Part shown: piece after piece, positions 1 through 6,626 of the stretch
Layout: each line of letters opens with the position of its first letter
How positions within the stretch are numbered: the first letter of the stretch is position 1
Assembly (NCBI GenBank): GCA_964532715.1
Contig: CAZHIX010000015.1
Span: forward strand, 1 to 23,416
Source: 1-14-0-10-45-29 sp964532715
Lineage (GTDB): Archaea; Micrarchaeota; Micrarchaeia; Anstonellales; Anstonellaceae
Reading direction: 5' to 3'
Length of the DNA: 23,416 nt
Notes under the pieces: model-generated
Database searches by the model: none
The model's input: only the letters and a program-made list of their open reading frames with translations
Told to the model about the DNA's origin: nothing
Made by a program: the position numbers and the translations under genes

Positions 1-487
1 ATACAATTTCATAATCTGGATATTTACCACAAATAGATGCGCTACCATGACTACCTATCGCTTTAAGTTCTCGTTTTTTATTTTTAGACTCAATTGAAGA
101 TAGATTAATTTTTGCAAGTGAATCAATTACTATTTTTTTAGCCAGCTTTTCAGGTTTTTTACCATCATAGATCCAAGCAACAGATGCACAAGATAATTCA
201 TTGCTTTGTAAAAAAGAATTAATTTTTTTGTTGTTATGTACTTTGGTCTTGTTTACTTGCACCGAATCAAGAGCACGCCCAAAAGTTATTACTGCCTGAT
301 CTTTTGAACCAGCAGAACAAAAATGTAAAAACCAATATTCTTTACCTATTATTGACAAATCTTCTATAGCGAAAAACAAATCATCTGGGCGTGAATAATT
401 TCTTTTTTTAAAAAGAATTGAAAATGATTTCATCCTGCCTTGCAAATCAGTCAACCTTTGAAGTGTGTCTTTAGTTTGTGAATGCAT
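1..487 (-). CDS. Hypothetical protein, partial; tandem paralogue of the next gene
   Basis: The frame is open from an ATG at 487 to the window edge (about 162 codons), so the 3' end is missing. I do not recognise the family. The visible protein begins MHSQTKDTLQRLTDLQGRM. It aligns by eye with the N-terminal part of the protein at 529-1716: an aromatic segment (EYWFLHF against WLWWFWLFF), then VAWIYDGKK against ACWYYDGEK, followed by similarly spaced basic helices (SLAKINL against ELSKMKL). The two are therefore diverged tandem duplicates. In-frame ATGs at 512 and 506 are alternative starts. The upstream gene ends at 529, so the pair is probably co-transcribed. No signal peptide is visible. 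The gene is supported by same-strand position, tight spacing and paralogy; its function is unknown. Confidence 0.75.
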   Translation of the reverse strand, partial: MHSQTKDTLQRLTDLQGRMKSFSILFKKRNYSRPDDLFFAIEDLSIIGKEYWFLHFCSAGSKDQAVITFGRALDSVQVNKTKVHNNKKINSFLQSNELSCASVAWIYDGKKPEKLAKKIVIDSLAKINLSSIESKNKKRELKAIGSHGSASICGKYPDYEIV

Positions 488-528
488 CAACTTGGTTATA
501 CCCATGTCCATATATTTGCTAAAAACCG

Positions 529-1716
529 CTATATTAAAAATCCCCACGTATTCTCCATATTCCCCCACCCATTTTCAAGTTTTATTATTTGCAATGTTTT
601 TTTGCATCTTATTTTAACATTTGCAACTGCTGGGTACTCATTATATTTAAACGTTGATTTTATCGGTAACACGCCAATATTCTTTTCAAAACTCCAACAG
701 GCATTTGAATACGCAGATGCATTAAGTTCAAAATCAAAATCCGCTCCACTACCGGATACCTGATGTGAATAAATACCCTCAGCTATTTTTTTAGCAATGA
801 CTTTGATATCGTGCCCTTCAAAAACACGACCACTGGGTGCATGATAAATGAATATATCTTTTCCAACACTCAACGACGGAGATTTTAATTCGCAATCATG
901 AATATTTGATTTTAGTAATGCGCGACCAATATATGTCTGCATATAAGTCACTATACTCCCATCTTTGAAATGATATACACCCCAATACCATTGAGGAGGT
1001 GGAGCGCACATTAAGATTTTTTGAAAATATGCACTTCCCTCAATATCCACTGTCTTTGTTTTTGAGAACTTAGTATTACTTGAATTTGAAGAGTCTGAAT
1101 CATTATGCAACAATGAGTTCTCGTCTGTTAGAACCTCGGTTTGAGTACCGCTTAATTCTGCACGTTCTATACGTGTCCCTTCTATTTCAATTGCTCCGCC
1201 AAACATTTTAGTATTACCATAAGTTGGACCGACAAATGAATGAAGATCAGATTGTTTTATTAAAAAATCAAAACTCATCAAACCATCTTTCTTCTTTATG
1301 CAAACTTTATATTTATCTTCACCAATTTTTTCAAATAAACTAAAAGTTGAACAATCATCGGCTACCAACGTTTGTTTTTTTGGATCAAGTTTCATTTTTG
1401 ATAACTCAAGAATAAAATCTTCATGCATTTTTTCTCCGTCGTAGTACCAACATGCATGCGCTCCATCTAATATGAACGTATTTTCAGAGGAATTGATACA
1501 ATTTTTTGTTTTTACATCAAGACCATTTACTTTTATTTCACGATCATTTTTTACGGACCAAAGAATCATTAATTGACGACATTTTGCAGTTTTTAAGGTA
1601 TTTTCGTCGTGAATAAAAAAAAGCCAAAACCACCAAAGCCATGCACCTTTATTGAATTTTTTTGGAGTGCTCCATATTTTAGTTATTATTTCTTCTTTGG
1701 ATAAACTTGATTGCAT
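529..1716 (-). CDS. Hypothetical protein, possibly lipocalin-like (AttH/CrtC type), 395 aa
   Basis: No certain family is recognised. The protein is rich in tryptophan near its N-terminus (AWLWWFWLFF, about residues 25-34) and again around PPPQWYWGVYHFKDGS (about 238-253), with an Asp/Ser/Asn-rich linker at about 203-216. The pattern Trp-x-Trp followed by a strand and DG, then a second strand with SGRVFEGHD, is reminiscent of AttH/carotenoid 1,2-hydratase lipocalin-like proteins. This is a weak, by-eye resemblance. The N-terminal third resembles the downstream gene, so the two are tandem paralogues. The gene is divergent from the geranylgeranyl-reductase-like gene at 1775 with only 58 bases between them, which suggests shared control and perhaps a shared role in isoprenoid or lipid modification (inference). 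It has no signal peptide. The start at 1716 has an AT box centred near 1745. Confidence 0.8.
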   Translation of the reverse strand: MQSSLSKEEIITKIWSTPKKFNKGAWLWWFWLFFIHDENTLKTAKCRQLMILWSVKNDREIKVNGLDVKTKNCINSSENTFILDGAHACWYYDGEKMHEDFILELSKMKLDPKKQTLVADDCSTFSLFEKIGEDKYKVCIKKKDGLMSFDFLIKQSDLHSFVGPTYGNTKMFGGAIEIEGTRIERAELSGTQTEVLTDENSLLHNDSDSSNSSNTKFSKTKTVDIEGSAYFQKILMCAPPPQWYWGVYHFKDGSIVTYMQTYIGRALLKSNIHDCELKSPSLSVGKDIFIYHAPSGRVFEGHDIKVIAKKIAEGIYSHQVSGSGADFDFELNASAYSNACWSFEKNIGVLPIKSTFKYNEYPAVANVKIRCKKTLQIIKLENGWGNMENTWGFLI

Positions 1717-1738
1717 AACTAAATAAGAACTAGCACAG

Positions 1739-1750
1739 TTTTTATTATTT
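1739..1750. promoter_or_regulatory. Shared AT box of a divergent promoter
   Basis: The only strong AT box in the 58-base gap between the divergent starts at 1716 and 1775 is the stretch TTTTTATTATTT. Its centre lies about 28-29 bases from both start codons, close to the TATA-to-start distance of archaeal leaderless genes. One box may therefore serve both directions. Transcription start sites are not known. Confidence 0.45.
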
Positions 1751-1774
1751 ACAGCTATAAGCTGATTGATAAAT

Positions 1775-3058
1775 ATGGATACTGCTAACCCAAAAAATAA
1801 TTATGACGTTATAATAGTTGGAGCCGGACCTGCAGGTTCAACATGCGCACTTTTGCTTGCAAAGCAAAAAAGAAAAGTGCTACTTATAGATAAATCAGTT
1901 TTTCCAAGAGACAAAGTATGTGGAGATGCCGTTTCGGGCAAATCCATAAATACAATTCGTGAACTTGGATTGCTTGAAGAACTTTCAAAACAAGAACATG
2001 GTGTAGTTGAAGGAGTAAAACTGGTTGCGCCAAACTCAAATGAAGTGGTTGTTCCTTTTAGAAAAGCAAATGGTTTAGATTGCGCAGGATATTGTGTAAA
2101 AAGAAAAACTACTGATTACTTGCTATCAAAAAAAATTAAAGAACATAAAAGTATAACGTTTTTACAAGGAGTTAGCGTCTTAAAATTGATAAAAAATGAA
2201 CAAGATATAGTCATTGGAGTTGAAACACAACATAATGACAATAAACAAACATATTATGCAAAAGTTGTGGTTGGTGCAGATGGTTCAGGTTCAGTAGTGT
2301 CAAGAGAAGTTGGGAACAAACCAAATCCGCCAGAACATTTATACATGGGAGTAAGAGCATATTATGATAATGTTGAAGGTCTTGAAAAAAATATTGAATT
2401 GTTTTTTATAGATGATGTTTTACCTGGGTATCTATGGATATTTCCGATTGGAGATAAAAAGGCAAATGTTGGACTTGGAATACTTGCATCGGATATGAAA
2501 AAAAGAAAGATTCATCCGAACACATTGCTTGAAAATGCAATTAAAAATTCAGACAAACTCAAAAAACGATTTTCTAAAGCCACACGTGATGGGAATATTG
2601 GCGCTTGGACTATTCCGCTTGGTTCTTACAAGAAAAAGTTATGCGGAAATGGATGGGTACTTATTGGAGATAGTGCAAGTCTTGTAGATCCATTTTCAGG
2701 AGAAGGGTTTGGAAATGCTACAAGCTCTGCAAAATTCTGTGCACAGACGATAAATGATATATTTGCAAGTGAAAATGAGAAAAGCAAAAATGACAATAAC
2801 GAGTCAGATATAGATTATTTAACTTGTATGCAATTACAAAAATATGCGCAAAAAGTAGAAACTAATCTGTATCCAGAAATGGATATAACTTATAAATTAC
2901 AACGAGCTGCGCGCGTGAAGTTTTTACTTAATATGTTCATAGATAAAGCAGCTACTAAACCAGAATTTAAACAAATTGTAATAGATATGCTAGCATCCAA
3001 CGAACAAAAGAAAAAAGTTGAGGATCCACTGTTCTACATTAAACTATTACTGCCCTAA
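1775..3058 (+). CDS. Geranylgeranyl reductase family FAD-dependent oxidoreductase
   Basis: This 427-residue flavoprotein has the dinucleotide-binding Rossmann motif VIIVGAGPAG (residues 12-21) and an ID acid pair ending the second strand (38-39). It also has PRDKVCGD (44-51), GADGSGSVVSR (168-178), the family motif LPGYLWIFP (216-224) and the second FAD motif VLIGDSASLVDPFSGEGFG (295-313). Archaeal members reduce the geranylgeranyl chains of archaeal ether lipids. The C-terminal region is hydrophobic and basic, as expected for lipid substrates or membrane association. I chose the ATG at 1775; a TTG at 1766 is in frame but lacks support. The divergent paralogue pair upstream may act in the same pathway, which is inference. 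The family assignment is strong, but the exact substrate (digeranylgeranylglycerophospholipid or another isoprenoid) cannot be read from sequence. Confidence 0.93.
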   Translation: MDTANPKNNYDVIIVGAGPAGSTCALLLAKQKRKVLLIDKSVFPRDKVCGDAVSGKSINTIRELGLLEELSKQEHGVVEGVKLVAPNSNEVVVPFRKANGLDCAGYCVKRKTTDYLLSKKIKEHKSITFLQGVSVLKLIKNEQDIVIGVETQHNDNKQTYYAKVVVGADGSGSVVSREVGNKPNPPEHLYMGVRAYYDNVEGLEKNIELFFIDDVLPGYLWIFPIGDKKANVGLGILASDMKKRKIHPNTLLENAIKNSDKLKKRFSKATRDGNIGAWTIPLGSYKKKLCGNGWVLIGDSASLVDPFSGEGFGNATSSAKFCAQTINDIFASENEKSKNDNNESDIDYLTCMQLQKYAQKVETNLYPEMDITYKLQRAARVKFLLNMFIDKAATKPEFKQIVIDMLASNEQKKKVEDPLFYIKLLLP

Positions 3059-3138
3059 ATCTATTGTCGCTCTAAGCAGGCAAATATCAAACAAATGTTG
3101 ACTATTAGTTAAAAGAAGATTACACATATATTTAATAC

Positions 3139-3179
3139 AAAAAAATTAATAAAAAAACAAAGGTGTGGCATCACGCCAC
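3139..3179 (-). terminator. Hairpin plus T-tract terminator of the zinc-ribbon gene
   Basis: On the minus strand, just after the stop at 3208, a stem GTGGC/GCCAC (3165-3169 with 3175-3179, five-base loop) is followed by a long T-rich tract (A-rich on plus, 3139-3160). Archaeal termination mainly needs the T-tract; the hairpin is an extra feature. Confidence 0.6.
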
Positions 3180-3207
3180 TTTAGCCTAGAAAGATTGAAT
3201 CTTGAAA

Positions 3208-3363
3208 TTAGAATCTGTCTTTTCTGTGCTTTTGATAACAGTCTCTGCAATATACAGGTCTGCCATCTGCTGGCTTGAAGGGTACTTTGCACTCCTTCTT
3301 GCATTCGTCGCAGGTCGCATCATACATCGGCCTGTCTGAAAAATCTCTTCTTCTATCGTCCAT
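3208..3363 (-). CDS. CxxC-x17-CxxC zinc-ribbon miniprotein, 51 aa
   Basis: This short complete frame begins MDDRRRDFSDRPMYDATCDE and ends KHRKDRF. Two CxxC pairs (C18/C21 and C39/C42) are separated by exactly 17 residues that include VPFKP and GRPVYC. This is the signature of the CxxC-x17-CxxC domain proteins common in DPANN archaea and candidate phyla bacteria. The cysteines should hold one zinc ion, and the Arg/Lys-rich ends suggest binding to nucleic acid or the ribosome (inference). The coding region is 44% GC by hand count, clearly higher than its surroundings, and uses codons such as AAG, GAC and TGC, which may reflect strong expression. It is a single-gene unit with its own terminator. 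Function is not established for the family. Confidence 0.88.
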   Translation of the reverse strand: MDDRRRDFSDRPMYDATCDECKKECKVPFKPADGRPVYCRDCYQKHRKDRF

Positions 3364-3389
3364 TTATTTTCAACTCTTATTTATTCGCA

Positions 3390-3400
3390 AGGTTAAACCT
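3390..3400. promoter_or_regulatory. Palindrome in the zinc-ribbon gene promoter
   Basis: AGGTTAAACCT is an 11-base palindrome 27-37 bases upstream of the start at 3363, where a TATA box would sit. Its centre can act as a weak TATA element (TTTAA on the minus strand). It could be an operator overlapping the promoter, but this is weakly supported. Confidence 0.25.
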
Positions 3401-3486
3401 GGTCACTAACTGTAATGACTATGCTAATTCATAAAGCTTACTATATCTCATTAAACATCTACTCAAATGAAATATTGATAAACGTG

Positions 3487-3498
3487 TTATATATATAT
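3487..3498 (+). promoter_or_regulatory. TATA box for the second zinc-binding miniprotein
   Basis: TTATATATATAT is the strongest TATA-like run in this gap. A start of transcription about 26 bases downstream (near 3519) would leave a leader of about 30 bases before the ATG at 3550. That leader contains GTGATC (3542-3547), which can pair with the 3' end of archaeal 16S rRNA, although it is unusually close to the start. Confidence 0.5.
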
Positions 3499-3549
3499 GT
3501 ATTATTAGTCACATAATCCAAGCAGAAAATAATTTTGCAAAGTGATCAT

Positions 3550-3714
3550 ATGTTTGAACAAAAATGCGTCGTCTGCAAAAAAATTATTACGTCTGAAAAA
3601 GATGAAATTCATATTATGGACGAACATGGATTTACTCAACACTATTGTTCTAGGTGTGGAGATAAAATAAAAGAACGATTAAAACAAAGAGACGATAGCA
3701 TAATGGGAAAATAA
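3550..3714 (+). CDS. Zinc-binding miniprotein with two CxxC pairs, 54 aa
   Basis: A small complete frame beginning MFEQKCVVCKKIITSEKDEI and ending in a charged helix. Cysteines C6 and C9 and a second pair C33/C36 preceded by HY (HYCSRCG) form a likely four-cysteine zinc ribbon of about 30 residues, followed by the basic segment KIKERLKQR. It resembles general zinc-ribbon miniproteins but I cannot name a family. It has a good TATA box upstream (3487-3498) and a possible short Shine-Dalgarno. It lies close to the CxxC-x17-CxxC gene but on the opposite strand, and the two are not obvious duplicates. The MFS gene that follows is convergent. The existence of the gene rests on the paired CxxC motifs and the promoter. 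Confidence 0.75.
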   Translation: MFEQKCVVCKKIITSEKDEIHIMDEHGFTQHYCSRCGDKIKERLKQRDDSIMGK

Positions 3715-3757
3715 AAAATCACTAAACTAATTTTACTAAATTTATGAAGGTTATTGC

Positions 3758-5188
3758 TCACAAACCAGTACGCTTGAGTTTAATCAGTTTTTTTGCCTCA
3801 TAAATACTTGACTCTGAAGCATTAACACAATACGAAACCACAGATCTCAATTCTCGTGTTGGTCTAAGAAGCATCACTTGCCACAAAATTTCGGATGCAG
3901 GGATGGCCGAAAATTTTCGTCCAGCTATTTTTGAGAGCAACATAACATTTGCCAATACCCTAAATACAGTGCTTAAGAGTAGTAAACCCATGAATGCAGA
4001 TATTTCTTGTATTGGCCATATTGCAAATAGAATTGCACAAATAAGTGAACCTACAAACAAGCCAAATCCATGAAACGTATTATACGCAGAAGTCATGACT
4101 GCACGTTTTTGTGAATCAACAAAACACATTGTTACCCCAAGTGCTGCAAGTTCAAATCCACCCCAAGCAATACCAGATATTATTTCTATAAAAAACAATA
4201 TGAATGGATCAGTTGTGAACATCCAGAAAAATGGAACGATAGGAATCAAAAGACCGCATGCGTACAAAACGGGGCGTATGCCATAAGTATCCATTATATT
4301 GCCCCAATAAGGCAAGAATATGGGTTTTGACACAATACCTGCAAATTTTATTACTGACCAGACAGTATAACTAAAACCAAGTTCAGTTAACATATACAAA
4401 TCAAATATTGGAGCTACAACATAAGTAGCGACCATTAGTGCAAAAACATAAAACAAAAATATTTTTTCATCTACAAATTTTTTGTTTTTTAAAAAATCAA
4501 ATATTTGAGTATGACCACATACACAACTGGACTGAGAGGTTGGTTCGTGCATCTGCATTATGAACTTAGATGATAATAGACGACATATCCCCGCAATTAA
4601 AAAAAGTATCGCAAATCCAAGCGATTTTTGCGTCCCGAGTTGTTCAAGTATAAACGCACCCAAAAGCATTGCGCCTACCATAAAAAATATGCCGATTCGA
4701 TTTCTTTTTGCAAAAAATGACCCTCGCTCTTTTTCAGATATAAATTCAGAAACCCACGCGACCAACGCAGGACTTGAACTAAACCCTAAGAAGAAATGAA
4801 AACAAAAAAGCACGAACAAAGACAGGACTGCATATTCCCAACCAAATGCAAAGTACATCAATAATGAGATTAATATCCAGACAAATGCTTGTAAAGATAC
4901 GCCAAATAAAACAAAGTGTTTTTTTGAAGGTAATGAGCAAGAAAATTTTGAAGTAATTATTTGCATTATACATCCACAAAAACGAGGTAGAGTTGAAGAT
5001 AACAAAACTATTGGACCAGATGCACCAAGTGCAATTGATGCAGGAACCACGTAAGATTCCCCAATACCCATCATTGAAAAAGACATCATACCGTCTTTGA
5101 TGTACGCTGATTTAGATTTATCAGCTAAACCCTCGATATTTTTCTCTGACTCCATTAGGTCGCCGACTTGATTACTATCTTTGAACAC
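3758..5188 (-). CDS. Major facilitator superfamily transporter
   Basis: The 476-residue protein has about twelve hydrophobic segments, with an N-terminal half (to about residue 210), a hydrophilic central loop containing SQSSCVCGHTQ, and a second half beginning near KIFLFYVFALMVA. The short charged loop SEKERGSFFAKRNR between segments 4 and 5 is typical of MFS proteins. It is most likely an inner-membrane exporter or importer of a small molecule; the substrate cannot be predicted. The extended C-terminus (about 50 residues, basic) is cytoplasmic. The chosen start is a GTG at 5188, supported by a TATA-like box at 5211-5220, about 27 bases upstream, as for a leaderless mRNA. An in-frame ATG at 5155 is the alternative. 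The methyltransferase gene lies 35 bases upstream on the same strand. Confidence 0.88.
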   Translation of the reverse strand: MFKDSNQVGDLMESEKNIEGLADKSKSAYIKDGMMSFSMMGIGESYVVPASIALGASGPIVLLSSTLPRFCGCIMQIITSKFSCSLPSKKHFVLFGVSLQAFVWILISLLMYFAFGWEYAVLSLFVLFCFHFFLGFSSSPALVAWVSEFISEKERGSFFAKRNRIGIFFMVGAMLLGAFILEQLGTQKSLGFAILFLIAGICRLLSSKFIMQMHEPTSQSSCVCGHTQIFDFLKNKKFVDEKIFLFYVFALMVATYVVAPIFDLYMLTELGFSYTVWSVIKFAGIVSKPIFLPYWGNIMDTYGIRPVLYACGLLIPIVPFFWMFTTDPFILFFIEIISGIAWGGFELAALGVTMCFVDSQKRAVMTSAYNTFHGFGLFVGSLICAILFAIWPIQEISAFMGLLLLSTVFRVLANVMLLSKIAGRKFSAIPASEILWQVMLLRPTRELRSVVSYCVNASESSIYEAKKLIKLKRTGL

Positions 5189-5210
5189 AAGTCAGCATTA
5201 GAGTACATAA

Positions 5211-5220
5211 TAAAATATAA
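5211..5220 (-). promoter_or_regulatory. TATA box of the MFS gene
   Basis: TTATATTTTA on the minus strand is centred about 27 bases before the GTG at 5188. It occupies the 35-base gap after the methyltransferase stop, so the transporter may be transcribed independently. Confidence 0.45.
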
Positions 5221-5223
5221 AAA

Positions 5224-6132
5224 TCAATGTGCAGGTTTGGTTATAACTAACGTTGCATCAGTGATTTCAAGTGAATAGATATTTCGTTTTGGTACATACC
5301 AATCATTTATTGTAGCAATTACATCCTTAGTCGGAACTTTGATTAAATTATCGTTAAAGACTATTTCGCAAATTAATGCCATATCTTCAGGACACGTAGT
5401 TATTGCAGTATTAGGAGTAGAATACAGCGCTACATTTTCAGAACCAAAATGTTGAACGCAATCATTTTCTAAAATGCTAAAATCTAAAGCCGGGCTTACA
5501 CCAAGTTTGTTGAAAAGATCCAAGATTTGACCAGCATAACGATAATAAGTTATAATCATTGAACCTCCTTTGAAAAGTGATGAATAGAGCTTATCCATAG
5601 TGTTTAACCATTCGGAGGGTGGAACATAGTATATAACATGACGTAGCAGTTCCAAATTAAACTGAGATTCCCCAAAATCAACATTGGTGAAATCCTCATT
5701 TACTAGATTAATCGTGTATGGTTTTTTTGTAATTTGAGATCTAAGATCAACTTTTTTGAGTAGATTAAATGCATCTGCATCATTTTCGACTAAAGTCATA
5801 TGGGAAAACCAATGACTGATAAGCTGAGTAAATTTACCACTATTTGGACCAATTTCAAGTAAAGATAAGTCGTCATTAGCAACGGTAGCTATATTCGGCA
5901 TTATATAATCATTAAGAAAAGAGTAATATCTAGGATTTATGTCCCAAACAAGTTCAAAAAAAGACCAAATACTTTTTATGCTGTTAAAATTATTTTTTGT
6001 TTTTTTATCTAAGCGTTTACCTAAAGTTGAAGGTAACGAAACACTGGATAAAAATGCTTTTCTAGCTAAATTAGCACTATTAAAACTCACTTGCGTCTGA
6101 ACAACATTAGTGGTTGGAATTAGTTTAATCAT
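5224..6132 (-). CDS. Class I SAM-dependent methyltransferase-like protein
   Basis: This 302-residue protein contains a class I methyltransferase core: motif I LLEIGPNSGKF (91-101), an acidic residue ending strand 2 in TLVENDADAF (113-122), an acidic pair at VNEDF (144-148), and motif IV FNLELLRHVIYYVPPSEW (158-175). These should bind S-adenosylmethionine. The usual Gly-rich loop is reduced to GPNSG. The substrate is unknown; the approximately 85-residue N-terminal extension and 100-residue C-terminal region may form a substrate-binding part. I chose ATG 6132 because a TTTAAATA box lies 23-30 bases upstream, as for a leaderless mRNA. An ATG at 6153 would lie inside the presumed promoter. The MFS transporter follows directly, so methylation of a transported compound is possible but only inferred. 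Confidence 0.82.
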   Translation of the reverse strand: MIKLIPTTNVVQTQVSFNSANLARKAFLSSVSLPSTLGKRLDKKTKNNFNSIKSIWSFFELVWDINPRYYSFLNDYIMPNIATVANDDLSLLEIGPNSGKFTQLISHWFSHMTLVENDADAFNLLKKVDLRSQITKKPYTINLVNEDFTNVDFGESQFNLELLRHVIYYVPPSEWLNTMDKLYSSLFKGGSMIITYYRYAGQILDLFNKLGVSPALDFSILENDCVQHFGSENVALYSTPNTAITTCPEDMALICEIVFNDNLIKVPTKDVIATINDWYVPKRNIYSLEITDATLVITKPAH

Positions 6133-6154
6133 GTAAACGTATATCTTGAACATC

Positions 6155-6162
6155 TATTTAAA
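6155..6162 (-). promoter_or_regulatory. TATA box of the methyltransferase gene
   Basis: A TTTAAATA element on the minus strand is centred about 26 bases from the ATG at 6132. The same octamer occurs at the same distance before the gene at 8233. This spacing predicts a leaderless mRNA. Confidence 0.6.
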
Positions 6163-6192
6163 CACACAATATGAACAAAATTTTTCTTTTCA

Positions 6193-6597
6193 CTACATTT
6201 TTGGAACTTTATATTCAACCCAACGCACACGTTTTTGTTCAATTGCCTGGCGAAGATTTTTTTCTTGCAAATTAAGTTTTGAGTTTGATGATTTTACTTC
6301 TACGAATATGACTTCGTATATTTGTTTTTCATCCATACCTCGAAACACTATAAAATCGATGGGCTTGCCTATAAATCTAGCCTCACTAGGAGAAAAATCA
6401 AAACCTGGTAGATAGGGGGCAATTTGCTCGCTAAATTGGCCACTGAGCACCGAACGCGATTTTTTTATAGCATCTTGACGAATATCTTTGAGTCGTTTTT
6501 CCCAGTTTATATTTGTAAAGTATTTTCCAAAAAGAAAAGATGCAATACAACATACACACAGGACAAACAAACATGCTAAAAATTCCATGAATTCCAT
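6193..6597 (-). CDS. Membrane-anchored nuclease related to archaeal Holliday junction resolvase
   Basis: The 134-residue protein starts with one membrane segment (about residues 5-24) and continues with a domain typical of the family annotated as endonuclease related to archaeal Holliday junction resolvases. Recognisable parts are DIRQDAIKKSRSVLSGQFSE (38-57), QIAPYLPGF (58-66), ARFIGKPIDFIVF (73-85) and EVIFVEVKSSNSKL (95-108). The Asp of PIDF (D81) and the E-x-K of FVEVK (E100/K102) match the metal-binding PD-(D/E)xK nuclease core. Members usually have this single N-terminal membrane helix, so the nuclease domain faces the cytoplasm at the membrane. The DNA substrate and role are not established. 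Start 6597 has an AT box (6621-6630) about 28 bases upstream; an ATG at 6588 is also possible. Confidence 0.88.
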   Translation of the reverse strand: MEFMEFLACLFVLCVCCIASFLFGKYFTNINWEKRLKDIRQDAIKKSRSVLSGQFSEQIAPYLPGFDFSPSEARFIGKPIDFIVFRGMDEKQIYEVIFVEVKSSNSKLNLQEKNLRQAIEQKRVRWVEYKVPKM

Positions 6598-6626
6598 AAC
6601 TATAGGAATATGTGAAATGTATTAAA

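Noticed and set aside
487..531. A frameshift joining the first two minus-strand genes into one
   Set aside because: The second frame begins with its own N-terminal domain that aligns with the start, not the continuation, of the first protein. They are tandem paralogues, not a broken gene.
482..763. Plus-strand frame of 93 codons
   Set aside because: It is antisense to the two minus-strand paralogues, spans their junction, has no recognisable motif or promoter, and encodes an unstructured hydrophobic mix.
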